From Pseudomonas versuta (GTDB lineage: Bacteria; Pseudomonadota; Gammaproteobacteria; Pseudomonadales; Pseudomonadaceae): 64,000 nt of DNA. The stretch lies in NCBI RefSeq assembly GCF_001294575.1, contig NZ_CP012676.1:2921001-2985000 (forward strand), given 5' to 3'. Each line of letters opens with the position of its first letter. The first letter of the stretch is position 1. Below the pieces are notes generated by a model that was given only the letters and a program-made list of their open reading frames with translations, was not told where the DNA came from and did not search any database. Made by a program: the position numbers and the translations under genes. Of the stretch, positions 17,354 to 27,024 are shown piece by piece.

Positions 17354-20300
17354 TCAGGCGTCCACCTGGCTCCATTGTTTGCTCAGGCGTTTGTCCGAAA
17401 TGGGCACTTTGGTTCCCAACTGCTGGCCGAACAGTGATACGCGATATTCCTCCAGCCACCAGCGATAAAGCTCCAGTTGCGGGTCGCGCTTGCCTTCCTG
17501 GGCGTGCTTGGTGGCCCGGGCCTGATACTGCGCCCACAAACCGCTCAGCTCGCCACTCCAGACCCGGTCTTTCTGGACCTGAGCGGGGAGTTTCTCCAGG
17601 CGAATTTCAATGGCCTTGAGGTAGCGCGGCAGCTCCTTGAGCCAGACTGCCGGGGTTTCCCGGACAAAACCCGGATACACCAGATTGCCGAGCTGCTGCT
17701 TGATGTCATTCAGGGCAACCGCTTGAGCCAGGTCGATCTTGCCCTTGAAGCGCTTTTGCAGCCCGTGCCACAGCTTGAGAATATCCAGCGTCAGTCTGGC
17801 CAGCTTTTCGGCATGCTCGGTCCAGGCCCCGCGCTTGCGCTCGGCAAGCGCAGCCAGGCCCGCGCCATCGCGCGGCAATACGGCTTCGCCTTCAAGGATG
17901 CAGCTATCGAGGCTGGCCAGCAGAATGTCTTCCACGAGACTCTCGACCCTGCCCAGTTCGCGATACAGCAGTCCCAGTTCAGTCAGCCCCGGCAACTTGG
18001 CGCGCAAGAATTTGGCCGGCTCGGCCAGTTGCTGCATCAACAACCGCTGAAGCGCCCGTCGATGTTGATATTCAGCCTCGGCCGGCGTCGAGAAACGACC
18101 TTCCTTGACGGTGTTGCCCTCTTCTACCAATGCCGGATAAACCGTCATCGACAACCCGGCAATCTTCTGCTGGGTTTTTTCAGCCACCGGGGCAAACACT
18201 TTGGCCTCGACCGGCTGCTGGTTTTTCGCTGTTTGCGGCACCGCCAACGCGGCCTGACTGGCTTGCGCAAAGCGGGCTGTCAGCTCGGCCAGATCGCGGC
18301 CTTCGCCAAGGAACTTGCCTTCGCCATCGACAATTTCAAGGTTCATCTTCAGGTGGTTTTCCACCTGCTGCGCCGCTTCAGTCCACGCCTCGTCGCTCAC
18401 CCGTGCCCCGGTCATGCGCAACAACTCACGGCCCAGCGCCTGGGGCAACGAGCCTTCGGCGAAGGCCATGCGCTGCAAGGCGGCCTTGACGAAGTCCGGT
18501 ACCGGAACAAAGTTTTTCCGTAGCGCCTTGGGCAGGCTGCGTACCAGAGCAATGCATTTGGCCTCGATCATGCCCGGCACCAGCCACTCCAGACGCTCTG
18601 GCGGCAACACCGAGAGCAACGGCGCAGGCACTTTGACCGTTACCCCGTCACGGGGGTGGTTGGGCTCAAAGTGATAACTGAGCTCCAGGGTCAAATCCCC
18701 CAGATGCAGGGTGTCCGGGAAATGCTGGGCGGTGATTTCAGTGGCTTCACGGGCCAGCACGTCTTCTTCGCGCATGATCAACAGCTGCGGGTCTTTCTGG
18801 CTGTTGATGCGATACCAGCTGTCGAAGGTCGCGGTCTGATGAATTTCAGCGGGCAGGCGCGCGTCGTAGAACGCGTACAGGGTTTCTTCGTCGGCCAGAA
18901 TATCGCGGCGCCGGGCCTTGGCCTCCAGCTCGTCGAGTTGTTCCAGCAGTTGGGTATTGGCGGTCAGGCACTTGGCCCGCGACTGGATTTCGCCCCGCAC
19001 CAGGCCTTCGCGGATGAACAGCTCGCGCGACATCACCGGGTCAATCGGCCCGTAATGAACGGCACGGCGACCGACCACAATCAGGCCGAACAAGGTGATC
19101 TGCTCAAAGGCCACCACTTGTCCGCGCTTCTTCTCCCAGTGCGGCTCGAAGTAGTTCTTTTTGATCAGGTGCCCGGCCAGCGGCTCGATCCAGTCCGGCT
19201 CGATCTTGGCCACCATCCGCGCATAGAGCTTGGTGGTCTCGACCAGTTCGGCGGTCATCAGCCATTGCGGGCGTTTTTTACCCAGGCCGGAGGCTGGATG
19301 AATCCAGAACCGGCGCTGACGTGCCCCCAGATAGTCACCCTCTTCAGTCTTTTGCCCGATTTGGCTAAGCAAGCCGGACAACACCGCTTTATGCAGCTTG
19401 GGGTAGTCGGCCGGTTCTTTATTGATCGTCAACTGCATGTCGCGACAGATCAGACTCAATTGGCGGTGTGAGTCGCGCCATTCGCGCAGCCGCAGGTAAT
19501 TGAGGAAGTTCTTGCGGCACCAGTTGCGCAACGGGCTCGCGGTCAAGGCCTGGCGCTGCTCTTCAAAGCCACGCCAGACATTGATCAGCCCGGCAAAATC
19601 GGAGTCCACGTCTTTCCATTGCGCGTGGGCCTGATCCGCCGCCTGCTGGCGTTCGGGCGGACGTTCACGGGGGTCTTGCACCGACATCGCACTGGCAACA
19701 ATCAACACCTCCTGCAAACTGCCAAGCCTGGCCGCTTCCAGCAGCATGCGGCCCATGCGCGGGTCCACCGGCAAGCGCGCCAGTTGACGCCCCAGCGGCG
19801 TGAGCTGATTCTCGCGATTGACTGCCGACAGCTCTTGCAACAGGTTGAAGCCGTCAGTGATGGCCTTGCCATCCGGCGGTTCAATAAACGGGAACGCAGT
19901 AATCTCGCCCAGACGCAGGTGCAACATCTGCAAGATTACGGCGGCAAGGTTGGTCCGCAGAATTTCCGGATCAGTAAATTCCGGGCGCCCGTTGAAATCT
20001 TCTTCGGCGTACAAACGCACACAGATACCCGGCTCAACCCGACCGCAACGGCCTTTACGCTGATTGGCACTGGCCTGTGAAATCGCTTCGATGGGCAGGC
20101 GCTGAACCTTGGCCCGATAGCTATAGCGGCTGATACGGGCGGTGCCGCTGTCGATCACATAGCGAATGCCCGGCACCGTCAGCGAGGTTTCAGCCACGTT
20201 GGTTGCCAGCACCACGCGCCGCCCGGGGTGGGACTGGAAAATACGCTGCTGCTCGGCGGGTGACAGCCGTGCATACAACGGCAGGATTTCGGTGTGCTTG

Positions 20301-21268
20301 AGTTGCGCCTTGCGCAGCATCTCGGCGGCGTCGCGAATTTCCCGCTCACCGGGCAAGAACACCAGCACGTCGCCGGGGCTTTTGCGCTCACTGCGTTCAA
20401 AGGCGGCGATTTCATCAAGGGTGGCAATGATCGCCTGGTCGACGCTCAAATCTTCCTCGACACTGTTGCCCTCTTCATCTTGCTCCGAGGTCAGCGGGCG
20501 ATACCAGGTCTCGACCGGGAAGGTGCGGCCCGACACCTCGACAATCGGTGCATCGTTGAAGTGCTTGGAAAAGCGCTCCAGATCGATGGTGGCCGAAGTG
20601 ATGATGACTTTGAGATCCGGCCGACGCGGCAGCAGGATTTTCAGGTAGCCCAGCAAGAAATCGATGTTCAGGCTGCGTTCGTGGGCTTCGTCGACGATGA
20701 TCGTGTCGTAGCGTTCCAGATAACGGTCGTGCTGGGTTTCGGCCAGCAAGATACCGTCAGTCATCAGCTTGACCAGGGTGTTGGAATCGCTTTGATCCTC
20801 AAACCGCACCTGGTAACCCACCAGCGCGCCCAGCGGCGTGGCCAGTTCTTCGGCCACCCGGCTGGCTACGCTGCGCGCCGCGATTCGACGGGGCTGGGTA
20901 TGGCCGATCAAACCGTGTTGACCGCGACCGATCTCCAGGCAGATTTTCGGCAACTGGGTGGTTTTGCCCGAGCCGGTCTCACCGGCCAGAATCAGCACCT
21001 GATGCTTGAGCAACGCAGCCTTGATCTCATCGCGTTTGGCGGCAATCGGCAGATTCTCGTCATAACGAATCAGCGGCACGCTGGCCGCCCGCGCTTTCAC
21101 CTGCGCGCACGACGCCTGCACCCGCTCGGCCCATGCGGCCAATTTGGCAACGTCCTCAGGCTTTTTGCGCAGCTCATGCAATTGCCGGCGCAACTTGTGG
21201 CGGTCGGCAATCATGGCTTGATCAAGGTTTTTCAACAGTTGGTCGATAGCAGGCGATTCGTCAGTCAT
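17354..21268 (-). CDS. hrpA: ATP-dependent RNA helicase HrpA (DEAH box)
   Basis: Large DEAH-box helicase of 1304 residues (E. coli HrpA is about 1300), in which the N-terminal third carries the motor. Walker A is GETGSGKT (about 96-103), motif II is DEAH (193-196), motif III ITSATID, and the HA2 and OB-fold regions follow; the long C-terminal DUF3418 domain completes the protein. HrpA proteins act on mRNA, in E. coli on fimbrial mRNA processing and on collided ribosomes. It is a monocistronic gene read leftward, with REP DNA immediately after its stop. Confidence 0.96.
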   Translation of the reverse strand: MTDESPAIDQLLKNLDQAMIADRHKLRRQLHELRKKPEDVAKLAAWAERVQASCAQVKARAASVPLIRYDENLPIAAKRDEIKAALLKHQVLILAGETGSGKTTQLPKICLEIGRGQHGLIGHTQPRRIAARSVASRVAEELATPLGALVGYQVRFEDQSDSNTLVKLMTDGILLAETQHDRYLERYDTIIVDEAHERSLNIDFLLGYLKILLPRRPDLKVIITSATIDLERFSKHFNDAPIVEVSGRTFPVETWYRPLTSEQDEEGNSVEEDLSVDQAIIATLDEIAAFERSERKSPGDVLVFLPGEREIRDAAEMLRKAQLKHTEILPLYARLSPAEQQRIFQSHPGRRVVLATNVAETSLTVPGIRYVIDSGTARISRYSYRAKVQRLPIEAISQASANQRKGRCGRVEPGICVRLYAEEDFNGRPEFTDPEILRTNLAAVILQMLHLRLGEITAFPFIEPPDGKAITDGFNLLQELSAVNRENQLTPLGRQLARLPVDPRMGRMLLEAARLGSLQEVLIVASAMSVQDPRERPPERQQAADQAHAQWKDVDSDFAGLINVWRGFEEQRQALTASPLRNWCRKNFLNYLRLREWRDSHRQLSLICRDMQLTINKEPADYPKLHKAVLSGLLSQIGQKTEEGDYLGARQRRFWIHPASGLGKKRPQWLMTAELVETTKLYARMVAKIEPDWIEPLAGHLIKKNYFEPHWEKKRGQVVAFEQITLFGLIVVGRRAVHYGPIDPVMSRELFIREGLVRGEIQSRAKCLTANTQLLEQLDELEAKARRRDILADEETLYAFYDARLPAEIHQTATFDSWYRINSQKDPQLLIMREEDVLAREATEITAQHFPDTLHLGDLTLELSYHFEPNHPRDGVTVKVPAPLLSVLPPERLEWLVPGMIEAKCIALVRSLPKALRKNFVPVPDFVKAALQRMAFAEGSLPQALGRELLRMTGARVSDEAWTEAAQQVENHLKMNLEIVDGEGKFLGEGRDLAELTARFAQASQAALAVPQTAKNQQPVEAKVFAPVAEKTQQKIAGLSMTVYPALVEEGNTVKEGRFSTPAEAEYQHRRALQRLLMQQLAEPAKFLRAKLPGLTELGLLYRELGRVESLVEDILLASLDSCILEGEAVLPRDGAGLAALAERKRGAWTEHAEKLARLTLDILKLWHGLQKRFKGKIDLAQAVALNDIKQQLGNLVYPGFVRETPAVWLKELPRYLKAIEIRLEKLPAQVQKDRVWSGELSGLWAQYQARATKHAQEGKRDPQLELYRWWLEEYRVSLFGQQLGTKVPISDKRLSKQWSQVDA

Positions 21269-21448
21269 CAGGTGCGCAAAAGTCTTCGTAAATGCAGGGG
21301 GCGGATTGTCGCAGATTTGGCCCGAACCCGTGAACGGGATCTACACCCTGGTTGCACAGTAGCCCTGTGTACAGGCATCGAAGTCATGGGGCAGGAAAAC
21401 CGGGGAAGGAGGGTGACGCTTGACATGGCATCCATGCCAAAGGAGCCG

Positions 21449-22630
21449 TTACTCGGGGCTGGGCAGCGGCCGGCCGGCGGTCTGAGGCTTTCTCGCCACC
21501 GCCACCGCCAGTTCCAGAGCAGCCAGGGCCACCAGCGCCCAGATGAACCAGGTCTTGCCGGCTGTCACCAATAGCCAGCCACCGAAGGCCGGAAACCCGA
21601 ATATGCCGACAAAGTAGGCAACCACAAACCAGGTCAGGGCCGCATGGCGGTCTTCCAGCGGCGAAAGGTTGACCGCCCAGGTCTGGATCACCGGATACAA
21701 CAGGCCATAGCCGGCGCCCGTGAGGACAGCCGCGGCAATCTGAAACCCCGGATGCACCGGCATGCCCAGCAGACAAACCAGACCGGCGATAAGACAGCCC
21801 AGCAAACAGATAATTAATGGCGTCCGTGGCCATAGCGACAGGTGACGCGCCAGTAATAGCCGCGATACCACGGCGGTGCCGGCATGCACGGCAAAGAAGG
21901 TGCTGGCACTGGCCCGGGTGCCCTCGGTAAGCGAATCCTGGAACGCCATCATCCCGGAAAATACTGCCCCGCCCAATCCGACCATCACGATGGGCCGGAT
22001 CACGCTGCTCCTGGCGAGCGTGGTGATTTTCCCTATCCAGGGTCGCAGTGAAGTTTCGCGGCGCAAGCGCGGCTCCCTGACAGCAAAGGTTCCCAGTAAA
22101 AGACAGGCCGTCAGCCCCATGGCGGCCACCCACAGGAAGGTTGTTTCGAGGGCAAACCCGCCCTGCTCCATCGCCACGGCAAGCAGGATGGGGCTGGCGC
22201 AAATGCCGGTCATCTGGAAAGCGCTGAAACGGGTAAAACCGGCCCCCCGCTCGGCATCGCTGAGCCGCTCGGACAAAGCCAGCGGGGCACCGAGATAGAA
22301 CATGCCCCAACCGAGGCCAATCAGCAGTGCGGCCAGCCGGGGCAGATACACGGGATCAACGCCATCCAGGCTGCCCAGCAGGGCGTAACCGCAGGCCAGC
22401 CCAAGCGCCCCGAGGGCCGCCAGGCGCGCGGCGTCGATTGTTCCGGCGAACCATCCCACCAGGGGAACTCCGATCAGAGTACCGATCAGCGCAAGGCTGA
22501 GGGTCGTACCGGCATCCACATCGCTGCCACCCTGGGCGCGGAACCAGGCAGAGATCAGAAAAGTGGCGCCGTACCCGCCGGCGGTGAACAGCGTGCCAAG
22601 CAGGATAAATGGCATTGATGTGTGGCGCAT
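21449..22630 (-). CDS. MFS transporter in the cysteine desulfurase operon
   Basis: Major facilitator of 393 residues with about twelve hydrophobic segments. The first loop carries GVPLVGWFAGTIDAARLAA in the motif A position. Its start is 3 bases after the stop of the cysteine desulfurase gene, so it is the last gene of a three-gene operon (unknown protein, desulfurase, MFS). That arrangement suggests it exports the operon's product or imports its substrate; a sulfur-containing small molecule is my guess. The family alone does not give a substrate. Confidence 0.85.
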   Translation of the reverse strand: MRHTSMPFILLGTLFTAGGYGATFLISAWFRAQGGSDVDAGTTLSLALIGTLIGVPLVGWFAGTIDAARLAALGALGLACGYALLGSLDGVDPVYLPRLAALLIGLGWGMFYLGAPLALSERLSDAERGAGFTRFSAFQMTGICASPILLAVAMEQGGFALETTFLWVAAMGLTACLLLGTFAVREPRLRRETSLRPWIGKITTLARSSVIRPIVMVGLGGAVFSGMMAFQDSLTEGTRASASTFFAVHAGTAVVSRLLLARHLSLWPRTPLIICLLGCLIAGLVCLLGMPVHPGFQIAAAVLTGAGYGLLYPVIQTWAVNLSPLEDRHAALTWFVVAYFVGIFGFPAFGGWLLVTAGKTWFIWALVALAALELAVAVARKPQTAGRPLPSPE

Positions 22631-22633
22631 GGT

Positions 22634-23839
22634 TCAGTTTCCCGTATTGGTTGCCGGCGTGCTGAATGAACCGGGGGCCATGGACCTCAGGATTTTCACC
22701 GCCTCTGCCAGCCGCTGGCTGACGTAACGTATTTCACTCTCGCAATTGAACCGGCCCACCCCTATGCGCACGCTGGCACGGATCTGTTGATCACTGGCCC
22801 CCATGGCCAGGAGCACGTGTGACAGGGCTGGCTGCGCTGAGGTACAGGCCGACCCGGAAGACAGCGCAACATCCGGGAGCTCGAGCAGCAGCGAGCCGGC
22901 GTCCACACCGGAAAAGGAGACATTGAGCACCCCCGGCAAGCACTCCGTGAGATGGCCATTGATCCGGGTGCAGGGAATGGTGTCGATCAGGGACTGGCGC
23001 AGCCTGTTTCGCAATTCACATAATCTGGCCGATTCCGCGGGCAGGTTTTCCATTGCCAGTTGTGCGGCGTGGCCGAAGCCGACAATCCCCGGAACGTTCA
23101 GGGTGCCGGAACGCAAGCCCCGCTCATGCCCCCCTCCGACAATGAGTGGCGACAGGGTCAGGCGCGGATCGGCCGTATTGACATAAAGCGCGCCGACGCC
23201 CTTGGGGCCGTAGATTTTATGGGCCGAAAAGGTGGCCAGACTGATATTCATGCGCCGTACATCAAAGGCGACTTTGCCGAACGCCTGGGTGGCATCGGTG
23301 TGAAACGGTACGTTCCTCTTCAGGCAGATCGCACCGATTTCTTCGATTTTTTGCAATGTGCCCGTTTCATTGTTGGCCGCCATGATTGAGACCAGACGTG
23401 TATCGGCCCTGATGGCGCGGGACAGAATGTTCGGGCAAACAATACCGTCTGGCTGCGGCGGCAAATACGTCACGCAGGTTCCTGCGTCGGCGAGCCGGCC
23501 ACAGGAGTCCAGCACCGCTTTGTGCTCGATCATCGAGGTGATGATGTGCCCCTTCTCTTCCCCCTCACGGGGGAAAAGGCCTGAGAGGGCAAGGTTTGCC
23601 GACTCTGTGGCGCCAGACGTAAAGATAATATCGGCCGGACCGACCGCATTGATGGCGTTGGCAATCATTGCCCTGGCTTGCTCAACGGCCGCGCTCGCTT
23701 CCCAGCCAAAGGCATGGCCGGTGCTGGCAGCGTTACCGTAAGCCCGGGTCAGATAGGGCATCATGGCCTTAAGGACCTCAGGATCCAATGCTGTCGTGGC
23801 GTTGTTATCCAGGTAAATTGGACCGTGCTGGCTGAACAT
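22634..23839 (-). CDS. cysteine desulfurase (NifS/IscS-like, class V aminotransferase fold)
   Basis: PLP enzyme of 401 residues that should convert cysteine to alanine and a protein persulfide. The N-terminal YLDNNATTALDP is the family start, Lys208 (FSAHKIYGPKG) is the PLP lysine, His106 (MIEHKAVLD) stacks on the cofactor, and Cys332 in SSGSACTSAQPALS is the catalytic cysteine in the short loop typical of group I enzymes. It is not in an isc or suf operon: the upstream gene encodes an unknown protein and the downstream gene an MFS transporter. A dedicated sulfur donor for a small molecule or modified metabolite is the likeliest role, but this is inference. Confidence 0.9.
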   Translation of the reverse strand: MFSQHGPIYLDNNATTALDPEVLKAMMPYLTRAYGNAASTGHAFGWEASAAVEQARAMIANAINAVGPADIIFTSGATESANLALSGLFPREGEEKGHIITSMIEHKAVLDSCGRLADAGTCVTYLPPQPDGIVCPNILSRAIRADTRLVSIMAANNETGTLQKIEEIGAICLKRNVPFHTDATQAFGKVAFDVRRMNISLATFSAHKIYGPKGVGALYVNTADPRLTLSPLIVGGGHERGLRSGTLNVPGIVGFGHAAQLAMENLPAESARLCELRNRLRQSLIDTIPCTRINGHLTECLPGVLNVSFSGVDAGSLLLELPDVALSSGSACTSAQPALSHVLLAMGASDQQIRASVRIGVGRFNCESEIRYVSQRLAEAVKILRSMAPGSFSTPATNTGN

Positions 23840-23882
23840 TTCACGTACTCCATGATGGCGACGACTGTTGCTCTCAGGGTGA

Positions 23883-24581
23883 TCAACGGGGGGTCATCTG
23901 CTCGCCCTGCCTTACTTCGCCCGCCTCGTTGACCAGATTCAATCGAATGGCGGCCGGGACACCCAGCAAGTGACTGAGCTGGAGCCCGCGCACATAGGAC
24001 AGGCTGTCGGACCAGGCGCTGTCCTCAAAGAACACCTCCAGCAGCGTATTGGGCTGCCGATGGTCGCCGGCGGCCCTGGCAAAATACTCCTTGGTGATGG
24101 CGGCGCAGGTGAGTTTTTGTGCTTTATCCCCGTGATCGGCATGCACGCCCAGCGCCGGGGCTGCGGTTAGCATCCTGCGGGTGAGTCGTTCGGGAATGTC
24201 GGCGGTGGCCAGGGTGTGGGCAAGGTGCTGACGGGCAGAATCTTCGTGGATCGCACGTATATCACTGAGTGCTATCCGGTACCTGTCAGCGACAGGCTGG
24301 AAGATGTGCCGTATCGACGGATGGAGATGGCTCAGACGCGGACGTCGTTTTTGGGCATTGGAGAGGTTTTGATCCAGAAACTGAAGGCGAAATATGCCGA
24401 AGTGATCGAACGCCACAGACAGTCTTGGCAGCGTTCGTCCGTTATCCAGGCATTGCCGGCTGAACCGCAGTGCCGCATCAAAGGCGTGCAACTGTGCCTG
24501 AACAACAATCACTGCGTCATTATTCAAATAAACGCGGGAGTTTCCCGCCAGTACGCTGATATCCGTATTTTGCTGGTCCAT
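23883..24581 (-). CDS. unknown protein, first gene of the cysteine desulfurase operon
   Basis: Soluble protein of 232 residues; I do not recognise the family. It has no signal peptide or membrane helix. It appears mainly helical and is rich in histidine, with clusters LSHLHPSIRHIF (about 100-111), AIHEDSARQHLAH and GVHADHGDK, which could bind a metal, and a conserved-looking tail (SYVRGLQLSHLLGVPAAIRLN). The ATG at 24581 is chosen because AGAGGA lies 6 bases upstream; the frame is open for 15 more codons. The desulfurase gene starts 43 bases after its stop. By context it may be the enzyme that uses or accepts the sulfur, or a helical oxidase-like metalloprotein, but neither is demonstrated. 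Confidence 0.6.
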   Translation of the reverse strand: MDQQNTDISVLAGNSRVYLNNDAVIVVQAQLHAFDAALRFSRQCLDNGRTLPRLSVAFDHFGIFRLQFLDQNLSNAQKRRPRLSHLHPSIRHIFQPVADRYRIALSDIRAIHEDSARQHLAHTLATADIPERLTRRMLTAAPALGVHADHGDKAQKLTCAAITKEYFARAAGDHRQPNTLLEVFFEDSAWSDSLSYVRGLQLSHLLGVPAAIRLNLVNEAGEVRQGEQMTPR

Positions 24582-25069
24582 GGCTATCCTCTTCGTGCTG
24601 GTGCACAGACCGCAAGGGGCCTGCACATACGTCGAACATGGTTGAAGGGGCGAAAATATCTGAAGCGTTGTTTGCCAGACCGGATGCAGAACAACATCTC
24701 GATATAACGAAAACAGGAAAAATCAAAAAGCAGATTTGGCTGACTGGATCTGATCTTTATGGAAGGGCTTTTGTGCCATATCCACATTCACCAACTGCGG
24801 TTTACAGCATCCAACGGTAGGACTACACCCACTCGGGAACCTTAAGAAAAATCCGAAAAGCCTTTCTCTATAAAGAACCATCAGGCTATCTGGCCGTGTA
24901 TTTTCTGGCTTTGATTTTCAGGACGGCCCCTGACCTCAGATGTTGTCGGTGCAGGGGCATCCTGCAGCCCGGGCAGCAACAGATAACTGGAGAGGGTAAC
25001 CCGAAGCAGCCATTGCCTTGCGCGCAGCATCCCCTAAACTGCCCGGCTCAAACCTTGTAAGGAATCACC
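24582..25069. other. AT-rich divergent region between the sulfur operon and an EamA gene
   Basis: These 488 bases separate the leftward operon from the rightward EamA gene. The segment 24640-24900 is clearly AT-richer than its surroundings. A 60-codon frame at 24638-24820 has no ribosome-binding site and no coding look. The promoter of the operon must lie here; I see no box convincing enough to name. Confidence 0.4.
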
Positions 25070-25972
25070 GTGAGACTTGTCGATATTGCACGGATGCTGT
25101 CACTGGCTGGCATTTGGGGCGCCAGCTTTCTGTTTATGCGGATTATTGCGCCGGTGATCGGGACCATTCCTACCGCGTTTTTTCGAGTATCCATAGCCGC
25201 TACCGGCCTGGTCGTGATTCTGGCGCTGATGCGCGTGAGCTGGAATTTCGGCGGAAAGCTCAAGGTGATTTTAATACTGGGTGTAATCAATTCAGGCATC
25301 CCGGCCACGTTGTATTCGGTGGCGGCCCAGGTATTACCTGCAGGTTATTCATCAATTTTTAACGCGACCACACCGCTGATGGGCGTGCTGATTGGCGGGT
25401 TGTTTTTTAGCGAAAAACTCACCGCCACCAAACTGGCCGGGGTGTTTTTAGGGTTGTTCGGTGTCGGCATCCTGACGCGTGCCGGGCCCGTGGCGTTTGA
25501 TATGGATCTGCTGATGGGCGCCCTCGCCTGCCTGCTGGCCACCACCTGTTATGGATTTGCCGGTTTTCTGGCGCGCCGCTGGCTGGATCAGCAAGGCGGG
25601 CTTGACCCCCGGCTTTCGGCACTGGGCAGCATGCTCGGGGCCACACTGTTTCTGTTGCCACTGTTTGCCCTGAGCGCCATCAACCAGCCGCCGGCCAGTT
25701 GGGGCGGAGCAAGCGTGTGGCTTTCCCTGTTGGGCCTTGGACTGGTCTGTACGGCGTTTGCCTACATTCTGTACTTCCATTTATTGACCAGCATTGGCCC
25801 GGTCAAATCCATGACCGTGACCTTCATGATTCCGCCGTTTGGCGTGCTGTGGGGCGCGTTGTTTCTGGATGAACCGCTGTCTATGGCGCATATCTACGGC
25901 GGAGTACTGATTGCTGTAGCGGTATGGCTGGTGCTCAAGCCTGCTGCAGTGGCAAAAGCTGTAAACCCGTAA
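25070..25972 (+). CDS. EamA/DMT-superfamily permease
   Basis: Permease of 300 residues with ten predicted membrane helices in two EamA repeats (the first beginning LAGIWGASFLFMRI, the second around LATTCYGFAGFLARR). GTG start at 25070 with TAAGGA 8 bases upstream. Family members export amino acids and other metabolites; the substrate is not known. It converges with the next EamA gene, and a REP element lies between their 3' ends. It does not closely resemble the other two EamA proteins in the window. Confidence 0.88.
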   Translation: MRLVDIARMLSLAGIWGASFLFMRIIAPVIGTIPTAFFRVSIAATGLVVILALMRVSWNFGGKLKVILILGVINSGIPATLYSVAAQVLPAGYSSIFNATTPLMGVLIGGLFFSEKLTATKLAGVFLGLFGVGILTRAGPVAFDMDLLMGALACLLATTCYGFAGFLARRWLDQQGGLDPRLSALGSMLGATLFLLPLFALSAINQPPASWGGASVWLSLLGLGLVCTAFAYILYFHLLTSIGPVKSMTVTFMIPPFGVLWGALFLDEPLSMAHIYGGVLIAVAVWLVLKPAAVAKAVNP

Positions 25973-25990
25973 ACCTGTGGATCTGTGGAT

Positions 25991-26051
25991 CTGTAAGAGC
26001 GAGCTCTTGCGCGCGACAAGAACAGCTCGCGAGCAAGCTCGCTCCTACAGG
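25991..26051. repeat. REPIN (two inverted REPs)
   Basis: CTGTAAGAGCGAGC at one end and GCTCGCGAGCAAGCTCGCTC near the other are inverted copies of the same REP. It lies between convergent EamA genes, where it could also serve as a mutual terminator. Confidence 0.8.
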
Positions 26052-26059
26052 TCAGGGTG

Positions 26060-26923
26060 TCAGGCTGTTTTACGGAACACAAACACCAGCCCGATGATGA
26101 TCAGCGCCATGCCCAGCAGGCTCAAAGCCGCCAATTTGTTGCCGAAAATCAGGTAGTCCATCACCGCAGTCACCGCCGGCACCAGATAAAACAGGCTGGT
26201 GACGTTGACCAGATTGCCTTTGGCGATCATCCGGTACAGCAGCAAGGTGGCCAGCACCGAAACCACCAGCCCCATCCAGAGCACCGGCACAACAAAGCCG
26301 GCGCTGTGTTCGAAGTGAAATGGCTGGAACGGCACAAACACCGCACACACCAGCAACCCCGCAAGGTATTGCAGCGGCAGCGTTCCCAGCGGGTTTTGGG
26401 TGATGCGCTTTTGCATCAAGGTCCCCGCGGTCATGCTGGCCAGAGCCAGCAAGGCATACAGCATCCCGGTCCACGACAACCCGGCCAGACCGATGCCCTG
26501 GTAGACCACCAGAATCAACCCGCCCAGGCCCAGCAGCAGCCCCAGAGAGCGACTAAAGGAATGCCGCCGCTCCAAGATCACGGCAGTCAGGATAGGTTGC
26601 ACCCCCATCACTGTGGCCATGACCCCCGGTGTTACTTTCAGGTCCAGCGCCAGCAGGTAAAAAATCTGATAGGCACCCAACAGCACCGCACCGGTGGCGA
26701 GCGCATAACCGATCCGCTTGAGGCCACGGGGCAGCTGAAACTTCATCAACGGGATTAGCAGCACCAGCGCCAGCAAGGCGATGGCAAAACGGATCAACAG
26801 AAAGGCAAAGGGCGATGCATGGGCCAGCCCCCACTTGGAGAAGATTGCGCCGCTGCTCCACAGCAGAACGAACAGGCTCGTGGATACTGCCGCCAGCGCG
26901 GATTCCTTAGAAATCGAAAACAT
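26060..26923 (-). CDS. EamA/DMT-superfamily permease with attenuator-like leader
   Basis: Permease of 287 residues with ten hydrophobic segments and two EamA repeats. The ATG at 26923 is preferred (MFSISKESALAAV); a GTG 9 bases upstream is possible. What stands out is its leader: a promoter at 27222-27251, a 47-codon ORF, a hairpin beginning at that ORF's stop codon, and an intrinsic terminator ending 21 bases before this start codon. Expression is therefore probably set by whether transcription or translation passes the leader. The exported substrate is unknown but could be the signal sensed by the leader. Confidence 0.88.
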   Translation of the reverse strand: MFSISKESALAAVSTSLFVLLWSSGAIFSKWGLAHASPFAFLLIRFAIALLALVLLIPLMKFQLPRGLKRIGYALATGAVLLGAYQIFYLLALDLKVTPGVMATVMGVQPILTAVILERRHSFSRSLGLLLGLGGLILVVYQGIGLAGLSWTGMLYALLALASMTAGTLMQKRITQNPLGTLPLQYLAGLLVCAVFVPFQPFHFEHSAGFVVPVLWMGLVVSVLATLLLYRMIAKGNLVNVTSLFYLVPAVTAVMDYLIFGNKLAALSLLGMALIIIGLVFVFRKTA

Positions 26924-26944
26924 GGGTAACACCTGTCATCAGGC

Positions 26945-26975
26945 AAAAAAAGCCAACTCAGCCGAGGCTGAAGTT
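26945..26975 (-). terminator. leader terminator just upstream of the EamA start
   Basis: On the minus strand AACTTCAGCC-TC-GGCTGAGTT is followed by GGC and seven T. It ends 21 bases before the EamA ATG, too close to be only the terminator of lpxO, so it is probably an attenuator. Its 5' arm (TTCAGCC) can also pair with GGCTGAA of the preceding hairpin. Confidence 0.75.
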
Positions 26976-26996
26976 CAGTGGTTTTTCAGGCGGTTA

Positions 26997-27024
26997 CGGG
27001 CAACTGAACGATCAGTTCAGCCCG
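26997..27024 (-). promoter_or_regulatory. leader hairpin beginning at the leader-ORF stop codon
   Basis: On the minus strand CGGGC-tg-AACTGA, a 4-base loop, TCAGTT-GCCCG fold into a hairpin. Its first base directly follows the TAG of the leader ORF. Its 5' arm contains GGCTGAA, complementary to the 5' arm of the downstream terminator, so the two can compete. Confidence 0.6.

Noticed and set aside
24216-24707. Plus-strand frame opposite the unknown operon protein
   Set aside because: The minus-strand frame has a good ribosome-binding site and operon spacing; the plus frame has neither.
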